Assembly: GCA_038239195.1 (NCBI GenBank)
Contig: JBBSEZ010000458.1
Span: 1 to 7,924, forward strand
Length of the DNA stretch: 7,924 nt
Direction of reading: 5' to 3'
Source of the DNA: JBBSEZ01 sp038239195
Lineage (GTDB): Bacteria > Planctomycetota > Planctomycetia > Gemmatales > Gemmataceae
In this document: piece by piece, positions 1 to 7,100 of the stretch
Position numbering within the stretch: position 1 is the stretch's first letter
Layout of the letters: each line of letters starts with the position of its first letter
The notes under the pieces: generated by a model
What the model was told of the DNA's origin: nothing
Seen by the model: the letters and a program-made list of their open reading frames with translations, nothing else
The model's database searches: none
Translations under genes and position numbers: made by a program

Positions 1-566
1 CGTCCTCAAGCAGGGCCCGCAGGTCGGGGATGTCCCACTGGCCGTTGCCCAATTCGTAAATGAGGCGGTTCTCGGTCTCTTCGGAAGAGACGTGAAAGGT
101 TTGATAGAACGCGCGGTTGGCGGACCGGACGCGCAAGGTGGTGTCGAGGATCAACAGGGGCTCGCGCACCGTATCGACGATGTTCTGGGCGTAGGTTTCG
201 ATGGCCTTCAAATCCGCCTCGGAGCGCCGCCGCTCCGTCACGTCTTCCATGGCGAGGACGAGCAGTTCGCCGTGGTGGCCGGCCTGGAGCTTGCGGGCGT
301 TGAGGAGCATCACCCGGCGGCCGATTACCGGGAAGGTGTGCTCGAGCTCGAAGTCGTTGAAGACGGAGCTCTTGGGGACAACGTCCTCAAGCAGGGCCCG
401 CAGGTCGGGGATGTCCCACTGGCCGTTGCCCAATTCGTAAATGAGGCGGTTCTCGGTCTCTTCGGAAGAGACGTGAAAGGCCTGATAGAACGCGCGGTTG
501 GCGGACCGGACGCGCAAGGTGGTGTCGAGGATCAACAGGGGCTCGCGCACCGTATCGACGATGTTC
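1..566 (-). repeat. Tandem in-frame duplication of a PAS-coding segment, period 381 bp
   Basis: Bases 1-185 recur at 382-566. I count only two differences, at 100-101 versus 481-482. These are TT versus CC on the plus strand, giving one silent change and one Ala/Thr change. The offset of 381 bp is 127 codons, so the frame is kept. The similarity decays sharply after 185/566, while the other boundary lies beyond the window. Such low divergence, silent sites included, points to a recent duplication, gene conversion between copies, or an assembly artefact. Confidence 0.9.
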
Positions 567-610
567 AAGGCGTAATTCTGAATGTCCTCGACGAGTGGCT
601 CGGGCTTCAT
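1..610 (-). CDS. PAS-repeat sensory protein, N-terminal part (runs off the left edge)
   Basis: This reading frame stays open for 203 codons from an ATG at 610 to the window edge, so its C-terminus and output domain are unknown. The start is supported by a GGAGG at 620-624, nine bases upstream. The protein opens with a short lead (MKPEPLVEDIQNYA), then a PAS domain (about residues 16-130) with TVREPLLILD, SANRAFYQAFHV, YELGNGQWDIP, FNDFELEH, IGRRVMLLNAR and a closing MEDVTERRR. A second copy starts at about residue 140 and is cut at residue 203. The visible parts of the two copies differ by one amino acid (Ala44 versus Thr171). PAS domains of this wording are common in bacterial sensor kinases and CheB/CheR-type fusions. 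There is no signal peptide or membrane segment in the visible part. It lies about 100 bp downstream of the response-regulator gene on the same strand and its PAS copies resemble PAS2 of the neighbouring kinase, so a linked signalling role is likely. A histidine kinase output is possible but not visible. Confidence 0.85.
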   Translation of the reverse strand, partial: MKPEPLVEDIQNYALNIVDTVREPLLILDTTLRVRSANRAFYQAFHVSSEETENRLIYELGNGQWDIPDLRALLEDVVPKSSVFNDFELEHTFPVIGRRVMLLNARKLQAGHHGELLVLAMEDVTERRRSEADLKAIETYAQNIVDTVREPLLILDTTLRVRSANRAFYQTFHVSSEETENRLIYELGNGQWDIPDLRALLED

Positions 611-619
611 CTGAAACAG

Positions 620-624
620 CCTCC
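620..624 (-). promoter_or_regulatory. Ribosome binding site for the PAS-repeat protein
   Basis: GGAGG on the minus strand lies nine bases before the ATG at 610. It decides the start, because the overlapping frame with an ATG at 683 does not encode PAS motifs. A second purine-rich AAGGAGG at about 655-661 lies further upstream within a small CCGAA/TTCGG hairpin (650-664) and has no start codon in the PAS frame at proper spacing. Confidence 0.6.
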
Positions 625-713
625 GGTTTGCTTCTCGCCATCGGGCCCCCCGAACCTCCTTCGGTCGAGCCCACGACCGCCATGAGGTCGGGCGGGCGAT
701 GACCTGGGCTTCG

Positions 714-1367
714 TCAGGCATCCTGGAGCCATCCGCGCTGTCGGGCGTAGCGCACCAGATCGGCGCGGCTGTGCAGACCGAGCTTCTCCAGCGAGCGGGC
801 CTTGTACGTCTCCACCGTCTTGACGCTCAGCTCGAGCTGTCCGGCGATCTCCTTGTTGCTGTGCCCCGCCGCGACGAGGCGCACCACCTCCCCCTCCCGG
901 TCGCTCAACTCCCCTTCCTTTGCCGAGCCGTTCCCGAGCGGTCTCCGCACGAACCCTCCAACAACTTTTGCCGCCAGGGTAGGGTCGAGATAGACCCCGC
1001 CCCGGGCCACCGTGCGGATGGCGCGGATGAGTTCCTCCGCGGCGGCGCGCTTCAGGACGTAGCCCGCCGCACCGGCCTGGAGCAACTGGCGCAGGTAGCC
1101 CTTGTCCTCGTGGACGGTCAGGGCCAGCACCTTGACCTCCGGGCACACCTTCCTCAACTGCTCGGCGGCCTGGGCGCCACTCATCCCCGGCATCGAGACG
1201 TCCAGGACCACCACGTCGGGCTGTAGCGGCGGAACCTGTTCGCAGGCGCCCTGGCCGTCCCCCGCCTCGCCGGTCACCTCCATGTCGGCCTGGGCATTGA
1301 TGAGCGCCTTGAGCCCCTCGCGGACGACCGCGTGGTCGTCGGCCAGGAAGACGCGGAGCTTCGTCAT
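714..1367 (-). CDS. NarL/FixJ-family response regulator (REC-LuxR HTH)
   Basis: This is a complete 217-residue DNA-binding response regulator, the normal length for the family. The N-terminal receiver domain (residues 4-120) shows the acidic pair Asp10-Asp11, the phospho-acceptor Asp56 in VVVLDVSMPGMSG, the conserved Thr84 and the conserved Lys106 in GYVLKR. After a linker of about 30 residues, a LuxR-type helix-turn-helix spans about 153-213 (LSDREGEVVRLVAAGHSNKEIA, then the recognition-helix region around SVKTVETYK). Phosphorylation by the partner kinase is expected to promote dimerisation and promoter binding; the target genes cannot be read from the sequence. The ATG overlaps the stop of the kinase gene by four bases (ATGA), and a strong GGGAGGGGA ribosome site at 1374-1382 lies inside the kinase gene's end. 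The two are therefore almost certainly co-transcribed and translationally coupled. Confidence 0.95.
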   Translation of the reverse strand: MTKLRVFLADDHAVVREGLKALINAQADMEVTGEAGDGQGACEQVPPLQPDVVVLDVSMPGMSGAQAAEQLRKVCPEVKVLALTVHEDKGYLRQLLQAGAAGYVLKRAAAEELIRAIRTVARGGVYLDPTLAAKVVGGFVRRPLGNGSAKEGELSDREGEVVRLVAAGHSNKEIAGQLELSVKTVETYKARSLEKLGLHSRADLVRYARQRGWLQDA

Positions 1368-3322
1368 GGCTGTTCCCCTCCCACGCCTGCAAACAGCGGA
1401 ATGCGAGCGAAGACCGTCGTGCCACTCCCGGCCGTCGATTCGACCGTCAGCGCTCCCCCGACCAGCGCCAGGCGCTCCTGCATTCCCAGCAAGCCCAAGC
1501 GGCCCGCGCCGCGCAGTCCCGCCTCCGCGTCGAAGCCGAGGCCGTCGTCCTCGACGACTGCGGACACCTGGTCCGAGGAACGGTGGAGGATGAGGCTCAC
1601 GCGCCCCGCCTTGGCGTGCTTGAGCACGTTCGTCAGCGACTCCTGCACGACCCGGTAGAGGGCCGTTTCCAGTGCCGGCGGCAAGCGCTCCGCGTCCAGC
1701 CCCGCACTCTGGAAGTCCACCTCCACGCGGCAGCTATCGGACCACGCCTCGACGTAGTTCGCCAGGGCCGTGTGCAGCCCGAGGTCGTCCAGAGCCGTGG
1801 GCCGGAGCTCCAGGGCCAGGCGATGCACTTCTTTGCCCATCAGCTCGGCGAGGTCCTGCAACTGTTGCAGGCGCAGGTGGGTGGGGGCCGGCCCCGGGGT
1901 GGCGTCTTTCACCGACTTGAGCCCCAGGCTGAGCGCCGTCAGGTGCTGCCCCATCTGGTCGTGCAGCTCGCGGGCGATGCGGTGGCGCTCTTCTTCCTCG
2001 GCGACGGCCAGCCGCTGTAGCAGCGCCTGACGGGCCGCCTTGGCCCGGCTGTGCTCGGCGACCTCGGCCATCAGGGCCTCATTCACCCGGGCCAACTCCG
2101 CGGTGCGTTCCTCCACTCGCACTTCCAGCTCTTCGTGGACTTCGCGCAGGGCCTCTTCGGCCCGCTTGCGGGCGGTGACGTCGCGGATGTTGCACTGGAT
2201 GACGCGGCCTTCGCCCACCCGGTAGACGTTGCTGACGAACTCCACCTCGATGCTTCGGCCATCGTGGGTCTGGAGGGGGAGGTCGTCGTAGCGGATGTAC
2301 CCTTCCTCTTGCAACCTTCGGAAAGCGACCTGGTTCGCCGCGATGTCCTCGAACAGGCCAATCTCCCAGAGCTCCTTCCCTGCCAACTCTCCCCCGGCGT
2401 AACCGAGCAGGTTGGAGAGGAAGGGATTGGCGTCGAGGATCTGCCGGGTGTCGGCGTCCACGATCAGGATGCCGTCTTGCGCGGTCTCGAAGAGTCGCCG
2501 ATAGCGGGCCTCGGAAATCCGCAGGGCGTGGGCGGTCCGCCGCCGCGAGGTGACGTCCTCGATGCCGAGCAGCACGAACTCCACACCGTCCCCCCGCCGG
2601 AAAAGGCGCCGGGCGTTGAGTAGCATCGTCCGCCGGCCGATCTCCTCGAACTCGTGCGCCACTTCAAAATCGTTGAAGTGGCCGTTCTGCGCGAGGACCT
2701 CTTCCAGCAGCAACTCCCGGAGTGGGGGGAGGTCCCACTGCCGGTTCCCCAGGTTGTAGAGCAGACGGCCCTCCGTCTGGGCGGGCGCGACGTGGAAGGT
2801 CTGGTAGAACGATCGGTTCGCCGTGCGCACCCGGAGCTCGGCGTCCAGGACCACGAGGGGCTCGCGGACCGTCTCCACGATCGCCTCGGCGTAGGCGAGG
2901 GCGTCCTCCGCCGCCCGCTCCACGCGCCGACCCTTGCTGACGTCGCGGAAGACCAGCACGGTCCCCGCGAGGCTCCCCGCGCGGTCCCGGATGGGGGCGG
3001 CGCTGTCATCGATGGGAAGTTCTGTCCCGTCGCGGGCGATGAGGACGGTGTGGCTGGCCAGGCCAACGACCACGCCCCGCGCGATCACCTCGGCCACCGG
3101 GTTGGCGACCGGCTGGCGGGTCTGTTCGTGGACGACCCGGAACATCGGGGGGAGGGGCCGCCCCGCCGCCTCCGCCTCCGACCAGCCGGTCAAGGCCTCG
3201 GCCACGGGGTTCATGAAGCTCACCAGGCCCTGGGCGTCGGTGACGATCACCGCATCGCCGATGCTGGCCAGTGCGACGCGATACCAGTCGGGCTGTTCAG
3301 AAGGTTCTTCGTCTCGGGACAT
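1364..3322 (-). CDS. Cytoplasmic three-PAS sensor histidine kinase (HisKA_3, NarX/DegS type)
   Basis: This is a 652-residue sensor kinase. PAS1 covers about residues 12-130 (ASIGDAVIVTDAQG, NPVAEALTGW, closing VLVFRDVSKGRR). PAS2 covers about 140-262 (TVREPLVVLD, NLGNRQWDLP, closing GIEDVTSRRR) and matches the PAS copies of the gene at 1-610. PAS3 covers about 270-388 (AQDGILIVDA, NPFLSNLLGY, closing NIRDVTARKR). A coiled-coil stretch (about 388-440) leads to the HisKA_3 dimerisation domain with phospho-acceptor His454 in RIARELHDQMGQHL. The ATPase domain has the N-box (Asn565 in ESLTNVLKHA), the G1 motif EDDGLGFD (591-598) and a G2 region GRLGLLGMQERL (607-618). No membrane segments are seen, so sensing is probably cytoplasmic. 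I chose ATG 3322 because GGGGAGA (3331-3337) precedes it. A GTG at 3394 would add 24 low-complexity residues and has no clear ribosome site. The gene overlaps its regulator by four bases. Confidence 0.93.
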   Translation of the reverse strand: MSRDEEPSEQPDWYRVALASIGDAVIVTDAQGLVSFMNPVAEALTGWSEAEAAGRPLPPMFRVVHEQTRQPVANPVAEVIARGVVVGLASHTVLIARDGTELPIDDSAAPIRDRAGSLAGTVLVFRDVSKGRRVERAAEDALAYAEAIVETVREPLVVLDAELRVRTANRSFYQTFHVAPAQTEGRLLYNLGNRQWDLPPLRELLLEEVLAQNGHFNDFEVAHEFEEIGRRTMLLNARRLFRRGDGVEFVLLGIEDVTSRRRTAHALRISEARYRRLFETAQDGILIVDADTRQILDANPFLSNLLGYAGGELAGKELWEIGLFEDIAANQVAFRRLQEEGYIRYDDLPLQTHDGRSIEVEFVSNVYRVGEGRVIQCNIRDVTARKRAEEALREVHEELEVRVEERTAELARVNEALMAEVAEHSRAKAARQALLQRLAVAEEEERHRIARELHDQMGQHLTALSLGLKSVKDATPGPAPTHLRLQQLQDLAELMGKEVHRLALELRPTALDDLGLHTALANYVEAWSDSCRVEVDFQSAGLDAERLPPALETALYRVVQESLTNVLKHAKAGRVSLILHRSSDQVSAVVEDDGLGFDAEAGLRGAGRLGLLGMQERLALVGGALTVESTAGSGTTVFARIPLFAGVGGEQP

Positions 3323-3330
3323 CGGATCGG

Positions 3331-3337
3331 TCTCCCC
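3331..3337 (-). promoter_or_regulatory. Ribosome binding site for the sensor kinase
   Basis: GGGGAGA on the minus strand lies eight bases before ATG 3322. It supports that start over the upstream GTG at 3394. A GC-rich hairpin (3339-3355) abuts it on the 5' side. Confidence 0.6.
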
Positions 3338-3338
3338 A

Positions 3339-3355
3339 CGGCCCTCTCGGGGCCG
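3339..3355 (-). other. GC-rich hairpin in the kinase leader
   Basis: A perfect six-base stem CGGCCC/GGGCCG with a five-base loop lies one base upstream of the ribosome site for the kinase. It could influence translation initiation, but in DNA this GC-rich such a stem can occur by chance. If the kinase started at GTG 3394 it would be coding sequence. Confidence 0.3.
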
Positions 3356-3418
3356 AGAAGGGGCCGGACACGGCCGCGGCGATAACCTGCTCACCCTTGA
3401 GAGGCACCAAGAGAATGA

Positions 3419-3487
3419 GGCGAGCGGGGGGCGTTAGCCCCCTGTTGAAGGCGACAAACAGGGGGCTCCCCCACACCCCCGCTCGCC
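3419..3487. repeat. Nested inverted repeat, REP/MITE-like palindromic element
   Basis: The outer arms GGCGAGCGGGGG (3419-3430) and CCCCCGCTCGCC (3476-3487) form a perfect 12-bp stem. Inside, AGCCCCCTGTT (3436-3446) and AACAGGGGGCT (3457-3467) form a perfect 11-bp stem around a 10-base loop. An alternative small hairpin GGGGGC-GTTA-GCCCCC (3427-3442) competes with the long fold. It sits just after the stop of the CsrA-like gene and before the kinase gene. The symmetric, self-contained structure suggests a dispersed palindromic element. It might also attenuate or end transcription, but there is no T-run, so a classic intrinsic terminator is not supported. Confidence 0.75.
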
Positions 3488-3503
3488 AAACAGTGACAGC
3501 CTC

Positions 3504-3701
3504 CTAATTCACGCTGGGCAACGCGGTCAAAGCGTCTTGGCACGGGGCCCGCTCGCCCACCGAGCCCACGACGACGACCCCGGTGGTTTCTGGCCCGGTG
3601 ATTTGCAGGAGGACCGCGTCGTCCTCGACAGCCAGCATGGTGACGCGGACGCCCTCGCCGAGCAGGACGTCGTCGCCCGCCTGAAGCGTGTGGACCAGCA
3701 T
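3504..3701 (-). CDS. Small CsrA-like protein with altered RNA-binding positions
   Basis: This 65-residue protein aligns without gaps to the CsrA/RsmA carbon-storage-regulator family over about 45 residues. It shares Met1-Leu2, Thr5, Gly9, the LLGEGVRVTMLAV strand pattern (CsrA LMIGDEVTVTVLGV), Val30, Pro37 and Val42. CsrA is normally a domain-swapped dimer that binds GGA motifs near ribosome sites of mRNAs. The positions that contact RNA in E. coli CsrA are changed here: Leu4 to His, Arg6 to Leu, Arg7 to Gln and Arg44 to Val. The C-terminal tail (SVGERAPCQDALTALPSVN) does not resemble the usual CsrA helix. The ATG at 3701 is favoured because AAGGAAGGAA (3706-3715) precedes it and family similarity begins there; the open frame extends upstream without recognisable protein. 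Fold assignment is by eye, so function is uncertain; RNA binding at the usual site looks unlikely. Confidence 0.6.
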   Translation of the reverse strand: MLVHTLQAGDDVLLGEGVRVTMLAVEDDAVLLQITGPETTGVVVVGSVGERAPCQDALTALPSVN

Positions 3702-4103
3702 GGTTTTCCTTCCTTGGTGTTGAGAGGCGTCTGCCCGAGCCGGGGCCGTCCTGGCGAGCGGGCTTGGCCCTGCCTGCCCGCGCACAACTTCGTCGGCAAG
3801 CATCGGGCGATAAATCAAGCAGTCGTGACGGGGATGAAGGTGCTGTGCGAGAAAATGGAAGGGAAGCTGCGCCGGCAGGGCAGACGGGCCCTGGTCTTGC
3901 GCATTGCGTCCGCCCAGCGCGGTGGTGCGGTGGGCTTGCTGAGTGGCCATCGCGGCCCCTTGCTGTAGGGCCGTACCCGGCGCCTCCATGAAGCACTGGC
4001 TACGGCGTCTGCCGCACACGAGACGGCACAGGATCGGCCCCGTCATGAGGCCCAAAAGGAATTCAAATGGCTAAAATACAGGAAATGGCCGCCCAGGGCA
4101 AGC
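3702..4103. other. Intergenic region between SMC and the CsrA-like gene
   Basis: These roughly 400 bp hold no gene I can support. The frame of the CsrA-like gene stays open upstream to a TTG at 4055, but the encoded sequence is low in family-like features and rich in Ala, Pro, Arg and Gln, typical of random GC-rich translation. The part nearest the SMC stop (about 4050-4090) is clearly richer in A and T than the rest of the window, fitting a promoter zone. No tRNA, strong terminator or repeat is evident. Confidence 0.5.
4073..4101 (-). promoter_or_regulatory. Possible sigma-70-like promoter reading toward the CsrA-like gene
   Basis: On the minus strand TTGCCC (4096-4101) and TATTTT (4073-4078) are separated by exactly 17 bases, each matching four of six consensus positions. 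They fall in the A/T-richer patch after the SMC stop codon. Transcription from here would give a leader of over 350 bases before the CsrA-like start, which weakens the case. Confidence 0.25.
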
Positions 4104-7100
4104 TCACGCCGCCTCGGCGGGCTTGCCCTCCTCGTCCGGCCAGTCCTCGAAGCGCACCGCGAACCGCCGCGAGATGCCCGACTCCTGCATCGTCACGCCG
4201 TACAGCACGTCGGCGCATGACATGGTCCGCTTGGAGTGCGTGATGATGATGAACTGCGACCGATCGAGGAAGTCGCGCAGGACCGCGGTGAACCGGCCGA
4301 CGTTGGCCTCGTCGAGGGCGGCATCGACCTCGTCGAGGATGCAGAACGGGCTCGGCTTGCTGCGGAAGATGGCGAGCAGCAGCGCCACCGCCGTCATCGT
4401 CTTCTCGCCACCCGACATCAGCGAGATGTTGCGCAACTCCTTGCCGGGCGGGCGGGCCATCACCTCGATCCCGCTGTCGAGGACGTCCACGCCCTCTTCG
4501 AGGAGCACGTCGGCCATGCCGCCGCCGAACAGCTTGCGGAACAGCTCCTGAAAGTTGGCGCGGATGGCGCTGAACGTCTCGCTGAACAGTCGGCGGCTAT
4601 CGCCGTTGATCTTGGCGATGATCTCCTGGAGCGACCGCTGCGCCGCGGTCAGGTCGTCGAACTGGGCCTGAAGCGCCCCGTGTCGCGCCTCCATCTCGGC
4701 CAGCTCCTGGATCGCCTCCAGGTTGACGCTGCCCAGCTTGCTCAGTTTGCGGCGCAGCTCCTCGATCTCCTCTTCGGGCGCCAGCCCCTCCGGGCTCGGG
4801 GCGACCTCCGGCGGGCCTCCCCCGTCGCTCTCCTCCTGCCAGGAAGCGTAGAGGGCCGTCAGGTCGAGTTGATAGTCCTCGCGCAGCCGGGCGCACAGCG
4901 CCTCGCGATGGTGGCGCAGGTCGTTGACCTGGAGCTCGTGGGCGTGGGCCTGTTCCTGCCGCGCGCGCCAGGTGGAGCGGTTGGCCTGGGCTTGTTCCGA
5001 CAACTGCTGTCTCGCCTGGCGCACCTCGGCCCGCTGCCGCCCCGACGTCGCCAGTTGCCGCTCGGACGTCTCCTTGCGCACGTGGGCCATCGCCAGGCTC
5101 ATCGACGCTTCGAGCAGGGCGCACTCGTTGTCCTGGAGCCGGGCCTCCGCGGTCGCCAGCCGGCGCTCGGCCTGGCGGCGCTCGCCGTCGCGCTGGGCCA
5201 GGTCCGACTCGTGCTTCTCCTGGCGCGCCCGCAGCCCCGACAGGCGCTCCTCGACCTGAGCCAGCCCAACGCGGGCCGACAGGGCGCCTTTCTGCTGCTG
5301 CTCGCGCTGCTGCTCGCGCTCGCGGATCTCGCGGTCGGCGTCATCGACGCGCCGGCGGGCGCCGTGGACCTGTTCGTCCGCCTCGGCGGCCTGGTCCGCG
5401 GCCTGCTGCCACGATCCGGCCAGCCGCTCCAGGTCCTGTTCCACTTCGCTCATCTCGCTGCGGCTGACCTGGACCTCCTCGCTGAGCCCCTGCCGGCGCT
5501 GTTGGTGCTGGCCGATGCGCCAGCGCATGTCGTTCGCCTGCTCGGTCAACACGTCGATCTCGCGCTGGGCGTGCTCCATCTGCCCGTCGAGCAGGGCGAC
5601 GCGCTCGCGCAGGTCTGCGAGGTCGTGCTCCAGGTCCACCAACCGCTGACCGAGGGCCGCGACCTGCTCGCGCAGTTCGCGGAGCTCGCTCTTGCGCGAG
5701 AGAATGCCGGCCTCGGCGTGATGCGTGCCGACGGTCAGCGTGCCGTCGGCCTCGAGGAGCTCCCCCTGGAGCGTGATGCAGCGGTGCCCCCCGCCCAGAG
5801 CGGCGATCTCCCGCGCCGCCGCCAGGTCGCGCACGATGACGGTCTTGGCCAGAAGGCGAGCGGGCAAGTCGCTGAAGCGCGCGTCCTCGCAGCGCACCAC
5901 GCGCTCGGCCAGCGCCACCACGCCCGGATGGTTGGGCGCGCCCGCCGTCAGCGGGGCTGCGCGCGTGAGGCCAGAAGGAGCTGTTTCCGGTGCGGGGCTC
6001 GGAGGGCCTCCGACCGGCAGAAAGCTGACGCGCCCGGCGAACGGCTCGGCGCGAGCGTGTAGCGCTTCGACAAGCGCGTCCGCGTCGCGCACCAGGAAGC
6101 GCTGGGCGCGCTCGCCGAGGGCCAGATCGATGAGCGGGGCGAACTCGCGCCGAACCGTCAGCAGCTCCGCGAGGATGCCGACGACGGTGCTCCAGGGGCC
6201 TGCTCGAGGCCCTTCGAGCAGGGCATAAACCTCGCGCGCCCCCGTGCCGAGCCCCTCGTGAGAGCGCTCCAGCCCTTGCAGTACGTCGATGCGGCCCCCC
6301 AGCCCGGTGCGCTCTGCGCGCAGGTCGCCAATCCGCTGTGCCGTCGCGTCGCGCACCTCGACGAGCCGTTCCCTATCCGCCCGCAATTCGGCGTGGCGCT
6401 GCCGCGCCGTTCCCAGCCGCGCTTGCAGTCCCTCGTCGGCAGCCGTCAATTCTTCGAGCTCCAGGTCGAGCGAGGCGAGGTGCTCGGCGGCCTGCTCGCT
6501 CTTGAGGCGCAGTCGGCCTCGCTCCCGACTCAGGTTGTCGAGTTGGGCCTTGAAGCTGACGGCGTCGTTGTGCAGCCGGGCTGCCTGGCGCATGGAGTCG
6601 AGGTGCGCTTCCTTGTCGCGGTCCACCTGCTGCCGCAGCTCGACGAGGCGGGCCTCGGTGGTTCGGAGTTGCTCTTCCAGGGCGGCCACTTCTTCCCGCT
6701 GACTGGCGCACTGGCCATCGACCTCACCGAGCTCGGCCCGGGCGGCCGTGCAGTCTCGCCCCAGGGCGCCGACGTGGCCTGTCAGGTCGATGAGGCGCTC
6801 GCGCGACTGGCTCAGGTCGCTTTCGATCTCCCCGGCCAGCGACCAGCCGTGCGCCATGGCGGCCTCTTCCGCCGCAATCTGCTGGCGCGCCCCCGCCAAC
6901 TCGGCCTCCTGCTCTCGAACGGCGTTGTCGAGTTGGGCCAGTTCCCCTTCCAGGCGCTCCAGGTCGCGCTCCCGGGCGTCGGCCTGCGACGTCTGCTCCC
7001 CCAGCGCGGCCCGCAACTCTTCGAGCACGGCCGTCTGCTCGTTCAGGTTGGCGCTCAGGGAGTGGTATTCGCGCAGGCTCAGCCCGACGCGCAGGTCCTT

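Noticed and set aside
387..683. Minus-strand frame starting at 683 with an upstream AAGGAGG
   Set aside because: The ribosome-like site is at poor spacing and the product is Arg/Pro/Gly-rich. It overlaps the PAS-coding frame, which has strong motif support.
92..685. Plus-strand open frame with an apparent internal protein repeat
   Set aside because: The repeat reflects the PAS duplication coded on the opposite strand, where true PAS motifs and a ribosome site are present.
3702..4055. N-terminal extension of the CsrA-like gene to a TTG at 4055
   Set aside because: CsrA similarity begins exactly at ATG 3701, which has its own good ribosome site. The extension has no recognisable protein features.
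4067..4242. Short plus-strand frame beginning MAKIQEMAAQGK with an AAAAGGAA before it
   Set aside because: Only about 58 codons; it turns Arg/Pro/Ala-rich at once and lies antisense to the conserved C-terminus of SMC. The start context looks good but coding is unlikely.
4236..6062. Long plus-strand open frame of 608 codons opposite smc
   Set aside because: It is the mirror of a well-conserved SMC gene in very GC-rich DNA. The Leu/Ala/Gln/Arg-rich product shows no family motif.
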